Origin: Paracidovorax avenae ATCC 19860
GTDB taxonomy: Bacteria; Pseudomonadota; Gammaproteobacteria; Burkholderiales; Burkholderiaceae_C
Direction of reading: 5' to 3'
DNA length: 64,000 nt
Assembly: GCF_000176855.2 (NCBI RefSeq)
Contig: NC_015138.1
Coordinates: 3,224,001-3,288,000 of the forward strand
A program made the translations under genes and the position numbers. Below the pieces are notes generated by a model. It had not been told where the DNA came from. It made no database searches and worked only from the letters and a program-made list of their open reading frames with translations. The stretch's first letter is position 1. Each line of letters begins with the position of its first letter. Positions 52,967 through 62,065 of this stretch are shown here, piece by piece.

Positions 52967-55258
52967 TCAGCCGGTCGCCCCGGCCTCGCGCGCTGCGGCG
53001 CTCACCTGCCCGGCCCGTTCGGTGGCCAGCGCCAGGCGGCGCACCAGCCAGGGCCCCAGGTCGCCATCGTGCGGATCGGGCCAGGCCTGCGCGTCGCCGG
53101 GAAGCGGCGGCCACGCGGCATCCGCCGCCGTGGCAGCGGCGTCCTCGCGCCCTTCCAGCCGGCGGGAGATCGCCTCGGCCGTCTGCCCGAGCGACACCTG
53201 CAGCGCCGCGGCATCCAGGCGCCCGCGCCGCAGCAGCAGCATGGTCTTGATCGCGGTGAGCTGCGCCAGCAACTGGTAGCAGCGTGCCTGCAAATGCTCC
53301 AGCGCCACCACGGGTGGCTGCACGGCCCGGGGCTCGGCCATGGCCCGCTCGGTGGCCTGCACGAGGGCCGACAGGCTGTCGTAGGCCTCGCGCCGCGCCA
53401 GCCGCCAGGCCAGTTCCGGCGCATTGTCCACTGCGTGCAGCTGGCCCAGCGCCAGCGCCTCGCGCGCGTGCCGCGCCTGCGCCACCAGCGTGCGCTGCAC
53501 CAGCGCGGGAATCTGCGAGCGCTCCCACGAGGGCAGCACATAGGAGAACGCCCAGGCGATGCCGGTGCCGATCAGCGTGTCGGCCAGGCGTTCCAGCAGG
53601 TCGAAGGCCGGGCTGACCGCGCCTCCGTGCAGCATGTGCGACTGCACCAGCCCCAGCACCGTGGCCGCCACCGCGGTGACCAGGTAGCGCCGCAGCGCGA
53701 AGGCATGGGCCACGGCCTGTGCCACCGTCAGGCACAGCACCAGCTGCCACGACGACAGGTGTGCCGCCAGCAGGGCTGCCGCCAGCACGCAGCCCAGCAG
53801 CGTGCCCGCCACGCGGCTGTTGCGGCGCTCCAGCGTCTGCGCGAGGCTGCCGCGCAGCACCACCACGATGGTGAGCAGGATCCAGTACGCATGCGTGCCC
53901 CAGGGCAGCGCCTGCGCCACCAGGAAGCCCGCGGCGATGGCCAGCGCGGCGCGCACCGCATGGCGCAGCGGCGGCGCATCCCAGCGCCAGAGCGTGGCCA
54001 GCGGCGCCCAGGACCAGGCCGTGGGACTGACGAACATCTGCCAGCTGGCGCGCACCACCGCCAGGTCCGGCGGGGCCTCGCCGCGCGCGATCGCGTTCAT
54101 CCGCAAGGCCTCGTCGTTGATATGCCCCACGCGGTCCGCCAGCCCGCGGGCCAATGCGTGCGGCGACGGGCCCGAGATCGCGGCGGGGGGCAGCGGATCG
54201 CTCCAGCGCAGCTCCGCGAGCGCAGGCCGCGCATCGGCAAAGGGCGCGGGCCGGCTGCCGCGCAGCAGCGCGTCCGCGAGCCGGGCGAATTCCGCGGCCG
54301 TGTCGAGCAGCACGCCGCGCAGCGCACGCAGCACGGGCACGTGGCCCGGGTGCGCCTTGAGCGCCTCCACGTCCAGTTCGCAGGCCAGCAGGTGGTCCCT
54401 CGTTTCCAGCACCTGCACCAGCATGGCCGCCAGCCGCTGGCGGGCCGGCGTGGAGGGAGACTCCAGCACGATATTGCGCGCGCCCTGCAGTTGCTCCGCC
54501 AGGGCTGCCTGCCGGCGCAGCAGCAGCCGGGTCAGGGCATGGGGTGCCTCCGCCGTGCCGTCATGCGTTCCGGCCTCGTCCTCCGGGCCCCCCGCGGGCG
54601 TGGTGCCGGGCGCAGTGGTGCCGGGGGGTGCTGCGCCGCCAGCCGGCGCGCTGTCGAACAGCCGCGCCTGCACGCGCATGAGCGCGGCCAGCGAATACAG
54701 CGTGTCGGCCACGAGTTGCACCCGGTAGCGCGCGTTTAGCAGCCGGTTCGCCGCCACCGCGTAGAGCACGTACAGCCCCGCGCCCAGCGCGAAATGCGCG
54801 GTGATCGCCAGCGCGGCGGGCAGCGGGTCTCCGCCCGGCGGCACGCGCGGGGCCGCGGCCATCGAAAAGATCATGGAGAACATCACCGCCACGGCGATCG
54901 GGATGCCCCGCCGGCCCCAGGCCATGGCCAGGAAGGCCAGGAAGGTGCCGGGCACCAGCAGCAGGCCCAGCTGCAGCGGGTCGCGATGCAGCCACTGCAC
55001 CGCGAAGAACAGGGGAATGCCCAGCAACGGCGCGGGCAGCATCTGCCAGAGCTTGCCGCGGCGCGGCCCGGGCAGGTCCGGCGGCGAGCAGACGATCACG
55101 CCCACGGAAGCTGCAGCCGCCGCTGCGGCCCCCAGCCAGACATGCACGGCAGCGGAGATGAGCAGCAGGCCCAGCGCCACGGAGACCCCGTTGGCCACAT
55201 AGTGGCTCAGTGCCACGCGCACGGCCGCCCGCAGGCGGTGACTCGGATAAAGCCTCAT
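52967..55258 (-). CDS. FusC/YccS-like inner-membrane protein
   Basis: A 763-residue protein with two blocks of membrane helices (about residues 15-170 and 430-560), each followed by a long cytoplasmic helical region, the architecture of the FUSC/YccS/AaeB family. The motif HAYWILLTIVVVLRGSLAQTLERR with RVAGTLLGC is typical of the second block. Family members export aromatic acids (AaeB) or are linked to fusaric-acid resistance; the substrate here is unknown. Residues 200-230 form a low-complexity Pro/Gly/Thr linker. No membrane-fusion partner gene (aaeA) is adjacent. Confidence 0.85.
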   Translation of the reverse strand: MRLYPSHRLRAAVRVALSHYVANGVSVALGLLLISAAVHVWLGAAAAAAASVGVIVCSPPDLPGPRRGKLWQMLPAPLLGIPLFFAVQWLHRDPLQLGLLLVPGTFLAFLAMAWGRRGIPIAVAVMFSMIFSMAAAPRVPPGGDPLPAALAITAHFALGAGLYVLYAVAANRLLNARYRVQLVADTLYSLAALMRVQARLFDSAPAGGAAPPGTTAPGTTPAGGPEDEAGTHDGTAEAPHALTRLLLRRQAALAEQLQGARNIVLESPSTPARQRLAAMLVQVLETRDHLLACELDVEALKAHPGHVPVLRALRGVLLDTAAEFARLADALLRGSRPAPFADARPALAELRWSDPLPPAAISGPSPHALARGLADRVGHINDEALRMNAIARGEAPPDLAVVRASWQMFVSPTAWSWAPLATLWRWDAPPLRHAVRAALAIAAGFLVAQALPWGTHAYWILLTIVVVLRGSLAQTLERRNSRVAGTLLGCVLAAALLAAHLSSWQLVLCLTVAQAVAHAFALRRYLVTAVAATVLGLVQSHMLHGGAVSPAFDLLERLADTLIGTGIAWAFSYVLPSWERSQIPALVQRTLVAQARHAREALALGQLHAVDNAPELAWRLARREAYDSLSALVQATERAMAEPRAVQPPVVALEHLQARCYQLLAQLTAIKTMLLLRRGRLDAAALQVSLGQTAEAISRRLEGREDAAATAADAAWPPLPGDAQAWPDPHDGDLGPWLVRRLALATERAGQVSAAAREAGATG

Positions 55259-55450
55259 ATCCCGCCGAGGTTACTGCAGCGGTGCGCCCCCGGCCGGCCC
55301 GGGGGCTTGCGCCGCGTGTAGCATGCGCACGGCCGGGCTGCAAAGCCCCTCTCCTCCAGCTCCGAACGTGTCCCGCAAGTGACTTCCTGTCTGCAGAATC
55401 CCTCCCGCCTCCACTCCCGTGCCAGGGGCCCGGCCGGAGGCTCGCACGTG

Positions 55451-57457
55451 ATGCGGCGACTGGCTTTCTGGACCACGCTGCTCTGCCTCGCCGCGCTGCT
55501 GGCAGGATGCGCGGGCGTCACCGTCTCGGCGGTCTCGCCGCGCGACTACCTCGCGCAGCGCCGCGGCGACGTGCTCACCACCGGGCGGCTGAGTGAGGCC
55601 TCCGAGGAGGTGCTGCGCGTGCTGGGCACCGACGGCGATGCCTGCGACCAGGACATGTCCGCCTGCCGGCAGATGCTCGCAGCCTCGACCGGTGTCGATG
55701 AGGAGCAGCGCCTGTCCACCCTGGCGGAACTCTGGCTGCTCGCCGCCCTGCGGGCCAGCGGCGACCGCGGGGCCGCCGTCACCGGTGCCAACGCCCCTGC
55801 CCCTGCCAACGAGGACCAGCAGCTGGACGCCTGGCTGGAAACCGCCCGCCACGCCTGGGCCTACCTGTTCTTCACGCCGCGCGGCCCGGAAGCGCGCGCC
55901 TTCGAAGACCGCCAGACCCAGGTGCGCGACTACTACAACTTCGCCACCCAGCAGGCCCTGGCGGGCATGTTCTCGCGCTACCGGCGCACCGTGGCGGCGG
56001 AGGGCGGCGAACTGGCGCCCGGCAGGCGCCTGCAGTGGGGCAGCTGGCACGTGCGCAGCGACACCTCCGACCTGCGCCTGCCCAGCGGGGCCCCCGAACC
56101 CAGCGAACTGATCGCCGCCTCCACGCTGCGGTTCTCGGGCGTGCGCAACACCTACCGCCGCGACGGCTTCGGCGCCGAGCTGGTCACGGCCATGCAGCCG
56201 GCGGGCGATGCGCCCCTGCCCGGCGGCCCACGCCGCAGCGCGCTGCAGGTGGCATCGGAAGCGGAGCAGCCCTTCCGCGAGATGCCCTACCCCGCCGCCA
56301 CCGCCTTGCTGCGCTTCGACGGAAGCACGCTCGGCGAGGTGCTGGAAACGCACGACGTGCAGGTGGAACTCTACGATCCGTATCACACGGCGCAGGTCGT
56401 GCTCGCGGGGCGCCAGGTGCCGCTGGCCGGCAATTTCACGGCAGGCTACGGCCTGTGGCTCGCGCGCTCGGGGTTCGCGGTGCAGGCCATGCGCAGCCTG
56501 CTGGGCATGGAGGACGGCCTGTCGGCACCGCGCATCCACCTCATGCAGCCCTACGATCCCTCGCGGCGCACCATCGTCATGCTGCACGGCCTCGCGAGCA
56601 GCCCGGAGGCATGGATCAACGTCGCCAACGAGGTGCTGGGCGACGAGACGCTGCGCCAGAACTACCAAGTGTGGCAGGTGTACTACCCCACCAACCTGCC
56701 GCTGTGGGTGAACCGCCAGGCGATCGAGGATGCGCTGGAGCGCACCATCGCCCATTTCGACCCGGCGGGCACGGCTCCCGCATCGCGCGGCATGGTGCTC
56801 GTGGGCCACAGCATGGGCGGCGTGCTCGCGCGGCTGCTGGTGTCGGACTCCGGCGACACGCTGTGGAACACCCTGCTTGCGGAACACCCCCTGTCCCTGG
56901 AAGACCGGCAGGCGCTGCAGCCCGAACTGGACCCGCTGCTGCGCTTCCACGCCCTGCCGCAGGCCGGCCGGGCCATCTTCATCGCCGCGCCCCACCGCGG
57001 CACGCCCGTGGCGCGGCACCGGATCACGCGCTGGCTCTCCAACCTCGTCACCCTGCCCCTGGCGACCATGGAGCGGTTCGCGGACGTCACCCGGCGGCTC
57101 TCGCGCACCGAGGCACCGGAAGGCGGCAGCAGCGTGGTGCGCCTGCCCAACAGCATCGACAACCTGAGCGACACCGATGCCTTCGTCCAGGCCGCCGCGC
57201 GCCTGCCGGTATCGCCACGCGTGCCCTACCACTCCATCATGGGCCGGGAATCGGCAGACGGGCCGCTGTCGGCATCGTCCGATGGCGTCGTGCCCTATGC
57301 CAGCGCACACCTGGACGGGGCCGTGTCGGAGCGCATCGTTCCCTCCGGCCACAGCGTGCAGGAGCAGCCCGCGGCCATCCTGGAGATCCGGCGCATCCTG
57401 CGGGCCCACCTGGCCGCGAACCCCGCGGGCTCCGCGGGCACGGCCCCGGCGAAGTAG
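55451..57457 (+). CDS. Lipoprotein alpha/beta hydrolase
   Basis: The 668-residue protein has a type II signal (LCLAALLAGC) and lipidation cysteine. The first 350 residues are a non-catalytic region, and the C-terminal half is an alpha/beta hydrolase: TIVMLHGLASSPEAWINVAN (oxyanion HG), nucleophile in VLVGHSMGGVLARLLVSDS, YHSIMGRESADGPLSASSDG and a late histidine in VPSGHSVQEQP. The triad is consistent with a lipase or esterase acting in the periplasm or outer membrane. A GTG three bases earlier and a GTG at 55379 are alternative starts. Confidence 0.85.
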   Translation: MRRLAFWTTLLCLAALLAGCAGVTVSAVSPRDYLAQRRGDVLTTGRLSEASEEVLRVLGTDGDACDQDMSACRQMLAASTGVDEEQRLSTLAELWLLAALRASGDRGAAVTGANAPAPANEDQQLDAWLETARHAWAYLFFTPRGPEARAFEDRQTQVRDYYNFATQQALAGMFSRYRRTVAAEGGELAPGRRLQWGSWHVRSDTSDLRLPSGAPEPSELIAASTLRFSGVRNTYRRDGFGAELVTAMQPAGDAPLPGGPRRSALQVASEAEQPFREMPYPAATALLRFDGSTLGEVLETHDVQVELYDPYHTAQVVLAGRQVPLAGNFTAGYGLWLARSGFAVQAMRSLLGMEDGLSAPRIHLMQPYDPSRRTIVMLHGLASSPEAWINVANEVLGDETLRQNYQVWQVYYPTNLPLWVNRQAIEDALERTIAHFDPAGTAPASRGMVLVGHSMGGVLARLLVSDSGDTLWNTLLAEHPLSLEDRQALQPELDPLLRFHALPQAGRAIFIAAPHRGTPVARHRITRWLSNLVTLPLATMERFADVTRRLSRTEAPEGGSSVVRLPNSIDNLSDTDAFVQAAARLPVSPRVPYHSIMGRESADGPLSASSDGVVPYASAHLDGAVSERIVPSGHSVQEQPAAILEIRRILRAHLAANPAGSAGTAPAK

Positions 57458-57477
57458 CCCGCCGGCCGCCCCCGGCG

Positions 57478-59097
57478 TCAGGCGCCCAGACGGGCGAAGC
57501 TCCCCTGCGGCAGTCTCTGCAGGCGCGGCGCCGCACCACCCGCCGGCCCACCCACCCGGAACACCGCCACGGCCTCCACCAGTTGTTCGGCCTGCGAGCG
57601 CAGCGCGTTCGCCGCCGCGGCGCTCTGCTCCACCAGCGCCGCGTTCTGCTGCGTGGCCTGGTCCATCTGGGTGACGGCCTCGCCCACCTGGCTCACGCCC
57701 GCGCTCTGCTCGCGGCTGGCAATGCTGATCTCCGACACCACATCCGTCACCCGGCGGATGGAATCCACCACCTCGGTCATGGTCGCCCCCGCCCGGTCCA
57801 CCAGGGCGGTGCCGCTCTGCACCTGGGCCACGCTGGCCGTGATCAGTTCCTTGATCTCCCGGGCGGCGCCGGCACTGCGCTGCGCGAGGCTGCGCACCTC
57901 GCTGGCGACCACCGCGAAGCCGCGGCCCTGCTCACCGGCCCGGGCCGCCTCCACGGCCGCGTTCAGCGCCAGGATGTTGGTCTGGAACGCGATGCCGTCG
58001 ATCACGCCGATGATCTCGGCGATCTTGCTGCTGCTGCGGTCGATGCCGCGCATGGTGTCCACCACCTGCGACACCACCTCGCCACCCCGGGCGGCGACTT
58101 CGGAGGCCGCCTGCGCGAACTGGCTGGCCTGCTGCGCGTTGTCCGCGTTCTGCCGCACGGTGGCGCCGAGTTCGTCCATGGACGCGGCGGTTTCCTCCAG
58201 CGCGCTGGCCTGCTGTTCCGTGCGCGCTGACAGGTCGTTGTTGCCCTGCGCGATCTCGGCGGACGCCGTCGCCACGCTGTCGGATCCCTCCCGCACCGTG
58301 GACACCACCCGCGTCAGTGCCTGCTGCATGTCGCCCAGGGCGCCCAGCAGCGGGCTGAACTCGTCGCGGGCCGTGTCCACCACCGGCACGGTCAGGTCGC
58401 CGTCGCGCACCCGCTCGGCCACACCGCGCGACTGCTCCACGCGGCGCTGCAGCAGGTTGGCGATGTACCAGGAAAACGCCAGCAGGCCCGCGGCGATCGC
58501 CACCACCAGCAGCGACAGCTGGCTGCGGGTCTTGAAAGCCTCCTTCTGGATGGCCGCCAGTTCCGAATGCAGCAGGTCCGTCTGGCGCTGGCGCTCCTTG
58601 GCCAGCCATGCCAGCAGGCGGTTGCGCGTGGGAATCGTCTCGCCCACCAGCACCTCGAACGCCTCGTCCTTGCGGCCTTCCACCACCAGGCGGAGATTGC
58701 GGTCCGCGATCGGCTTGAACTCCTGCTCCAGCTTCTGCCAGACATTGGTGAAGTCCTCGCGCGCCCGGGGGTCCTTCAACTCCGACAGGAAGGCCGCGTC
58801 GTTGTCCGCGATGCGCTTGTACTTGGTGTCGATGTCGGCCAGCGTCTCCTTCAGGGCCTCCGGCGAGCGCACCAGCATGGCGTGCCGGATCTGCAGCGAA
58901 ATCTGGGTGATGCTCAACTCCGTGCTCGCAATCCGCGTGAGCTGCGGTACGCGGGTTTCGCCCGTCGCCTCAGCCAGCTGCCCCACGTTGCTCAGCTGCG
59001 TCCAGGCCAGCCAGGCCGCCGCGGCGAGCGCACAAATCAGGAGAATGGACACGGCATAGAGTTGCCGGGCAATGCCGTAACGGGAGAAGACAGTCAT
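57478..59097 (-). CDS. Methyl-accepting chemotaxis protein
   Basis: A 539-residue chemoreceptor: TM1 (about 12-33), periplasmic 4HB-like region of about 160 residues (IRHAMLVRSPEALKETLADI), TM2 (about 195-215), HAMP and signalling domain with intact tip ([40 protein letters not shown]). It lacks a C-terminal CheR-docking pentapeptide (ends FARLGA). It differs from the receptor at 6118 mainly in the sensor domain. The upstream gap contains a GTGA-N6-TCAC palindrome. Confidence 0.93.
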   Translation of the reverse strand: MTVFSRYGIARQLYAVSILLICALAAAAWLAWTQLSNVGQLAEATGETRVPQLTRIASTELSITQISLQIRHAMLVRSPEALKETLADIDTKYKRIADNDAAFLSELKDPRAREDFTNVWQKLEQEFKPIADRNLRLVVEGRKDEAFEVLVGETIPTRNRLLAWLAKERQRQTDLLHSELAAIQKEAFKTRSQLSLLVVAIAAGLLAFSWYIANLLQRRVEQSRGVAERVRDGDLTVPVVDTARDEFSPLLGALGDMQQALTRVVSTVREGSDSVATASAEIAQGNNDLSARTEQQASALEETAASMDELGATVRQNADNAQQASQFAQAASEVAARGGEVVSQVVDTMRGIDRSSSKIAEIIGVIDGIAFQTNILALNAAVEAARAGEQGRGFAVVASEVRSLAQRSAGAAREIKELITASVAQVQSGTALVDRAGATMTEVVDSIRRVTDVVSEISIASREQSAGVSQVGEAVTQMDQATQQNAALVEQSAAAANALRSQAEQLVEAVAVFRVGGPAGGAAPRLQRLPQGSFARLGA

Positions 59098-59200
59098 CGT
59101 CGAGCCTTTTTATGAAGTTGCCTCCCGCTGGCACATGACCTCGGGATGAACAAAATGATACAAACATCCTGCAAAATCAGGAAATTGTTTTTATCAATTT

Positions 59201-59216
59201 CGTGACCTGGGTCACG
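59201..59216. promoter_or_regulatory. CRP/Vfr-like palindrome
   Basis: CGTGACCTGGGTCACG is a perfect inverted repeat (7-bp arms, 2-bp centre) containing GTGA-N6-TCAC, the core of a CRP/Vfr-type site. It sits about 105 bp upstream of the chemoreceptor start. The rest of the 220-bp gap (59098-59317) is AT-rich near 59150-59200 and otherwise shows nothing clear. Confidence 0.4.
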
Positions 59217-59317
59217 TCTTCTGCCCGGAATTACTGCGTATTCCCCAAGACGGAAAACACAGGTGATGTGATGCGGAACGCGCCAGGCCCGCGCCGGAGC
59301 CCCCGCCGCCGCCCCTT

Positions 59318-60076
59318 TCAGTCGCCCAGGCGGATGCGCAGGGCCTTCCAGGAGGCCTGCGCGGCTTCCGCGCGGCCGTCCCGGGCGGCCAGTTCCACCT
59401 CGCGCGCCAGGGCCCCGTCCTCGGTCCGGCCGAGGGTGCGCAGCACGCTCGCCAGGCTATGGCAGAGCCGGCGCAGCGCCGCCAGGTCCGAGGACTGCAG
59501 CACCCGGTCTCCCTCGGCGGCATCGCGGCCGAACTGCAGCAGGCAGGCATCGCGGTACGCACGGAACAGGACGGCGTCGCCGCCGAAATACTCCTGGATG
59601 GCCGCGTCCTCCGCGTCCGGCATGCCGCCTTCCCGCACTCCGCGGCCCGGCGGTGCGGACGGAACGGAAGGCACGGCCCCGGCAGCGCCGGGAGACACCA
59701 GTGGATCCTCCAGCGCTTCCCGCACGCACTGTTCGAGGGCAGCCACCGCCACGGGCTTGTCCAGCGCTCGCCACGCACCGCTGGCAGCCAGCTCCTGCCG
59801 GATGACATGGTCCAGGCCGGCGCTGAGCACCACGATGCGCGCACCGGCCGCCAGGGCGGGCTCGGCCTGCAGGCGGCGCAGCAGGCCCATGCCCGACTCC
59901 CCGGGCAGCATCAGGTCGGTGATGATCAGCGCGGCACGGTGGCCCCGCAGCCATGCCAGTGCGGACTCGACGCAGGGGCAGGTCTCCACCGCCACCGGCA
60001 GGATCTCCAGCGCCATCGCCACGAAACGCGCGACCGAAGGATCGTCCTCCACCAGCAGCACGACAGGTCGTTCCAT
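59318..60076 (-). CDS. Response regulator with receiver and C-terminal HPt domain
   Basis: The 252-residue protein has an N-terminal receiver (VVLLVEDDPSVARFVAMALE, phospho-acceptor aspartate in ALIITDLMLPGESGMG, lysine in RALDKPVAV), a Pro/Gly linker and a C-terminal histidine phosphotransfer module with the histidine in LRRLCHSLASVLRTLG. It could relay phosphate from a hybrid kinase. Start at 60076 because the upstream 20 residues are not receiver-like. Runs leftward after the HTH-receiver gene, 25 bp gap. Confidence 0.82.
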   Translation of the reverse strand: MERPVVLLVEDDPSVARFVAMALEILPVAVETCPCVESALAWLRGHRAALIITDLMLPGESGMGLLRRLQAEPALAAGARIVVLSAGLDHVIRQELAASGAWRALDKPVAVAALEQCVREALEDPLVSPGAAGAVPSVPSAPPGRGVREGGMPDAEDAAIQEYFGGDAVLFRAYRDACLLQFGRDAAEGDRVLQSSDLAALRRLCHSLASVLRTLGRTEDGALAREVELAARDGRAEAAQASWKALRIRLGD

Positions 60077-60101
60077 GGCCGGACTGCCTTTCCTGGCCGC
60101 G

Positions 60102-60731
60102 TCAGCCCCGGGCTGCGAGGCTGGTGCGCAGCGCATCCGGCAGCTGCGCCACCATGGCGGGCTTGTGGATCACCGGCAGGCCCTGCAGGGCGAAGGCATA
60201 GGGCTCGCGCTCGGCCTCGGTGAGCGACGTCACCACGATGAGCTGCACGCGGGCGAACTGCACATGCGACCGCAGGCTGGTGATGAGCGCCGCGCCGTCC
60301 AGGCCCGGCAGCAGGATGTCCACGATCAAAACATCCGGCTCGAGCTTGCCGCACATGGCCAGCCCGGCGATGCCGTCGCTGGCGATGTGCAGGGACACGT
60401 CCGGGAACTGCTGGTCCAGCAGCAGCCGGATCAGATTCTGGTAGTGCACGGAATCCTCGATCAGCAGCACCTTGGGGCGGCCCGCGGAAGTGCTGCGCGA
60501 CGTGGTTGTCGCGCCCGGGACGCTGCTGCGGCCCACTTCCCGGGAACGCAGCCAGCGCTCCACCGAGTCGCGTGAAATGCGGCGGTGGCCCCCGGGCGTC
60601 TTCCAGGCCTCCAGTTCGCCCCGGTCCACCATGAGCTGGATGGAACGGACCGCCATGCCTAGCAATTTGGCGGTTTCGAGGGTGGTGTAGTGGTCGTTCT
60701 GAGCGTCGTCGGAATTCGGCATAGGCGGCAT
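60102..60731 (-). CDS. Helix-turn-helix protein with C-terminal receiver domain
   Basis: A 209-residue regulator in which the usual order is reversed: an N-terminal excisionase/MerR-type HTH (YTTLETAKLLGMAVRSIQLM, GELEAWKTPGGHRRISRDSV) precedes a receiver (VLLIEDSVHYQNLIRLLLDQ, aspartate in DVLIVDILLPGLDGA, lysine in VIHKPAM). A Shine-Dalgarno (AAAGG) supports 60731; ATG 60722 is also possible. It is divergent from the CheY-like gene at 60852 and probably cotranscribed with the receiver-HPt gene. Confidence 0.85.
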   Translation of the reverse strand: MPPMPNSDDAQNDHYTTLETAKLLGMAVRSIQLMVDRGELEAWKTPGGHRRISRDSVERWLRSREVGRSSVPGATTTSRSTSAGRPKVLLIEDSVHYQNLIRLLLDQQFPDVSLHIASDGIAGLAMCGKLEPDVLIVDILLPGLDGAALITSLRSHVQFARVQLIVVTSLTEAEREPYAFALQGLPVIHKPAMVAQLPDALRTSLAARG

Positions 60732-60851
60732 TGTGCCTTTATGCGCGACCCAGGATGTATCCAGTATGTGTCGCGTGCAACGTACTGGACTTGCAAAGGG
60801 CAAATCTAATAAATATGATTCATGCTTTGCAACGGGACTGCGTGCCCCCTC

Positions 60852-61241
60852 ATGAAGACCGTACTCATCGTCGACGACCATGCGGAGATCCGCCGCCTCC
60901 TGCGCATGACGCTGGAGAACCAGGACGTGGCGCTGCACGAGGCGGCCAGCGGCGAAGCAGCCCTCGCAGTGGCGCGGGCGGAACGGCCCGACCTCGTCCT
61001 GCTGGACGTGATGATGCCCGGAGCGCTCGACGGGATGGAGGTCTGCCGGCGCATCCGGGCCGATCCGGGCCTCTCGCACACCCGCGTGATCATGCTGAGC
61101 GCGCTCGATGGCCTGCACGACCGGGCAGCGGGCATGGAAGCAGGCGCCAGCGAGTTCATCGCCAAGCCTTTCAGCCCTGCGCGCGTCGTCGATACGATGC
61201 GGCGCGTCGACGCCGCCCGGGCGGTTCCGGCGGGCGGCTGA
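60852..61241 (+). CDS. Single-domain response regulator (CheY-like)
   Basis: A 129-residue stand-alone receiver: KTVLIVDDHAEIRRLLRMTL (acidic pair), acceptor aspartate in DLVLLDVMMPGALDGMEVCR, MLSALDG and EFIAKPFSPARV (lysine). There is no output domain, so it acts by protein contact or as a phosphorelay intermediate. Its stop shares one base with the start of the following binding-protein gene (TGATG), indicating coupling. First gene of a rightward unit. Confidence 0.9.
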   Translation: MKTVLIVDDHAEIRRLLRMTLENQDVALHEAASGEAALAVARAERPDLVLLDVMMPGALDGMEVCRRIRADPGLSHTRVIMLSALDGLHDRAAGMEAGASEFIAKPFSPARVVDTMRRVDAARAVPAGG

Positions 61242-62065
61242 TGCGGCGCCAGATGCAGGGCCGGCCACCGCGGCTGCGCAGCCGCGCGGCGGCCCTGCTG
61301 CTGGCCGCGGCCCTGGCAGCGGTGTCCCCCGCCCTGCTCGCCGGCCCCGTGGCCGAACGGGTACAGGCGCGCGGCACCGTGCGGGTCTGCATCTGGCCGA
61401 GCTACCAGGGGGTGACCTACCGCGACCCGCGAACGCGCGCCCTCAGCGGCATGGACATCGACCTGTCCCGGCACTTCGCCCGGGAACTGGGCGTGCAGGT
61501 GGATTACGTCGATTCGTCCATGGACAGCATCGTGGGCGACCTGGTGGACGAGCGCTGCGACATCGCCATGTTCGCGCTGGGCATCCTGCTGCCCCGCCTC
61601 CGGCAACTGCAGTTCAGCCAGCCTTACCTGCGAAGCAGCGTGCTCGCCGTCACCACCAAGGGCAGTTCGGTGGTGCGCCAGTGGTCCGACCTCGACCGCC
61701 CCGGCATCGCGGTCGCGGTGCAGAGCGGAGCCGCCATCCAGTCCCAGGCGGAGCAGCAATTCAGGCACGCGCGCATCGTCCCGGTGCGGCTGCCCGACAC
61801 CCGCGAGCGGGAACTGCTCTCGGGCCGGGTCGATGCCTTCATGACCACCAGCGTCTATGCCCGCCAGCTTGCCCTGCGGGCGGAATGGGTGCAGATCGTC
61901 GCCCCGCCGAGCCCCTCCTTCACCGTTCCGGCGGGCTACGCAGTGCGCCCGGGTGACGCGGAGTGGCTGGCCACGGTGGACGCCTTCGTCGCGCGCATCA
62001 AGCGCGACGGCCGGCTGCGGGAGGCGACCGGGCGCCATGGCCTGGGCGGAATGGCGGAGCCCTGA
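61241..62065 (+). CDS. Periplasmic solute-binding protein family 3, sensor-linked
   Basis: A 274-residue protein with a signal peptide (RAAALLLAAALAAVSPALLA) and an SBP_bac_3 fold: VRVCIWPSYQGVTYRDPR, SGMDIDLSRHFARELGVQVD, DLVDERCDIAMFALGILLPR, SQPYLRSSVLAVT and YAVRPGDAEWLATVDAFVAR. Such proteins bind amino acids or similar ligands. Flanked by a receiver and a membrane kinase and with no transporter genes, it probably serves as the ligand-binding arm of the kinase. Its start and stop overlap its neighbours by one base each. Confidence 0.85.
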   Translation: MRRQMQGRPPRLRSRAAALLLAAALAAVSPALLAGPVAERVQARGTVRVCIWPSYQGVTYRDPRTRALSGMDIDLSRHFARELGVQVDYVDSSMDSIVGDLVDERCDIAMFALGILLPRLRQLQFSQPYLRSSVLAVTTKGSSVVRQWSDLDRPGIAVAVQSGAAIQSQAEQQFRHARIVPVRLPDTRERELLSGRVDAFMTTSVYARQLALRAEWVQIVAPPSPSFTVPAGYAVRPGDAEWLATVDAFVARIKRDGRLREATGRHGLGGMAEP

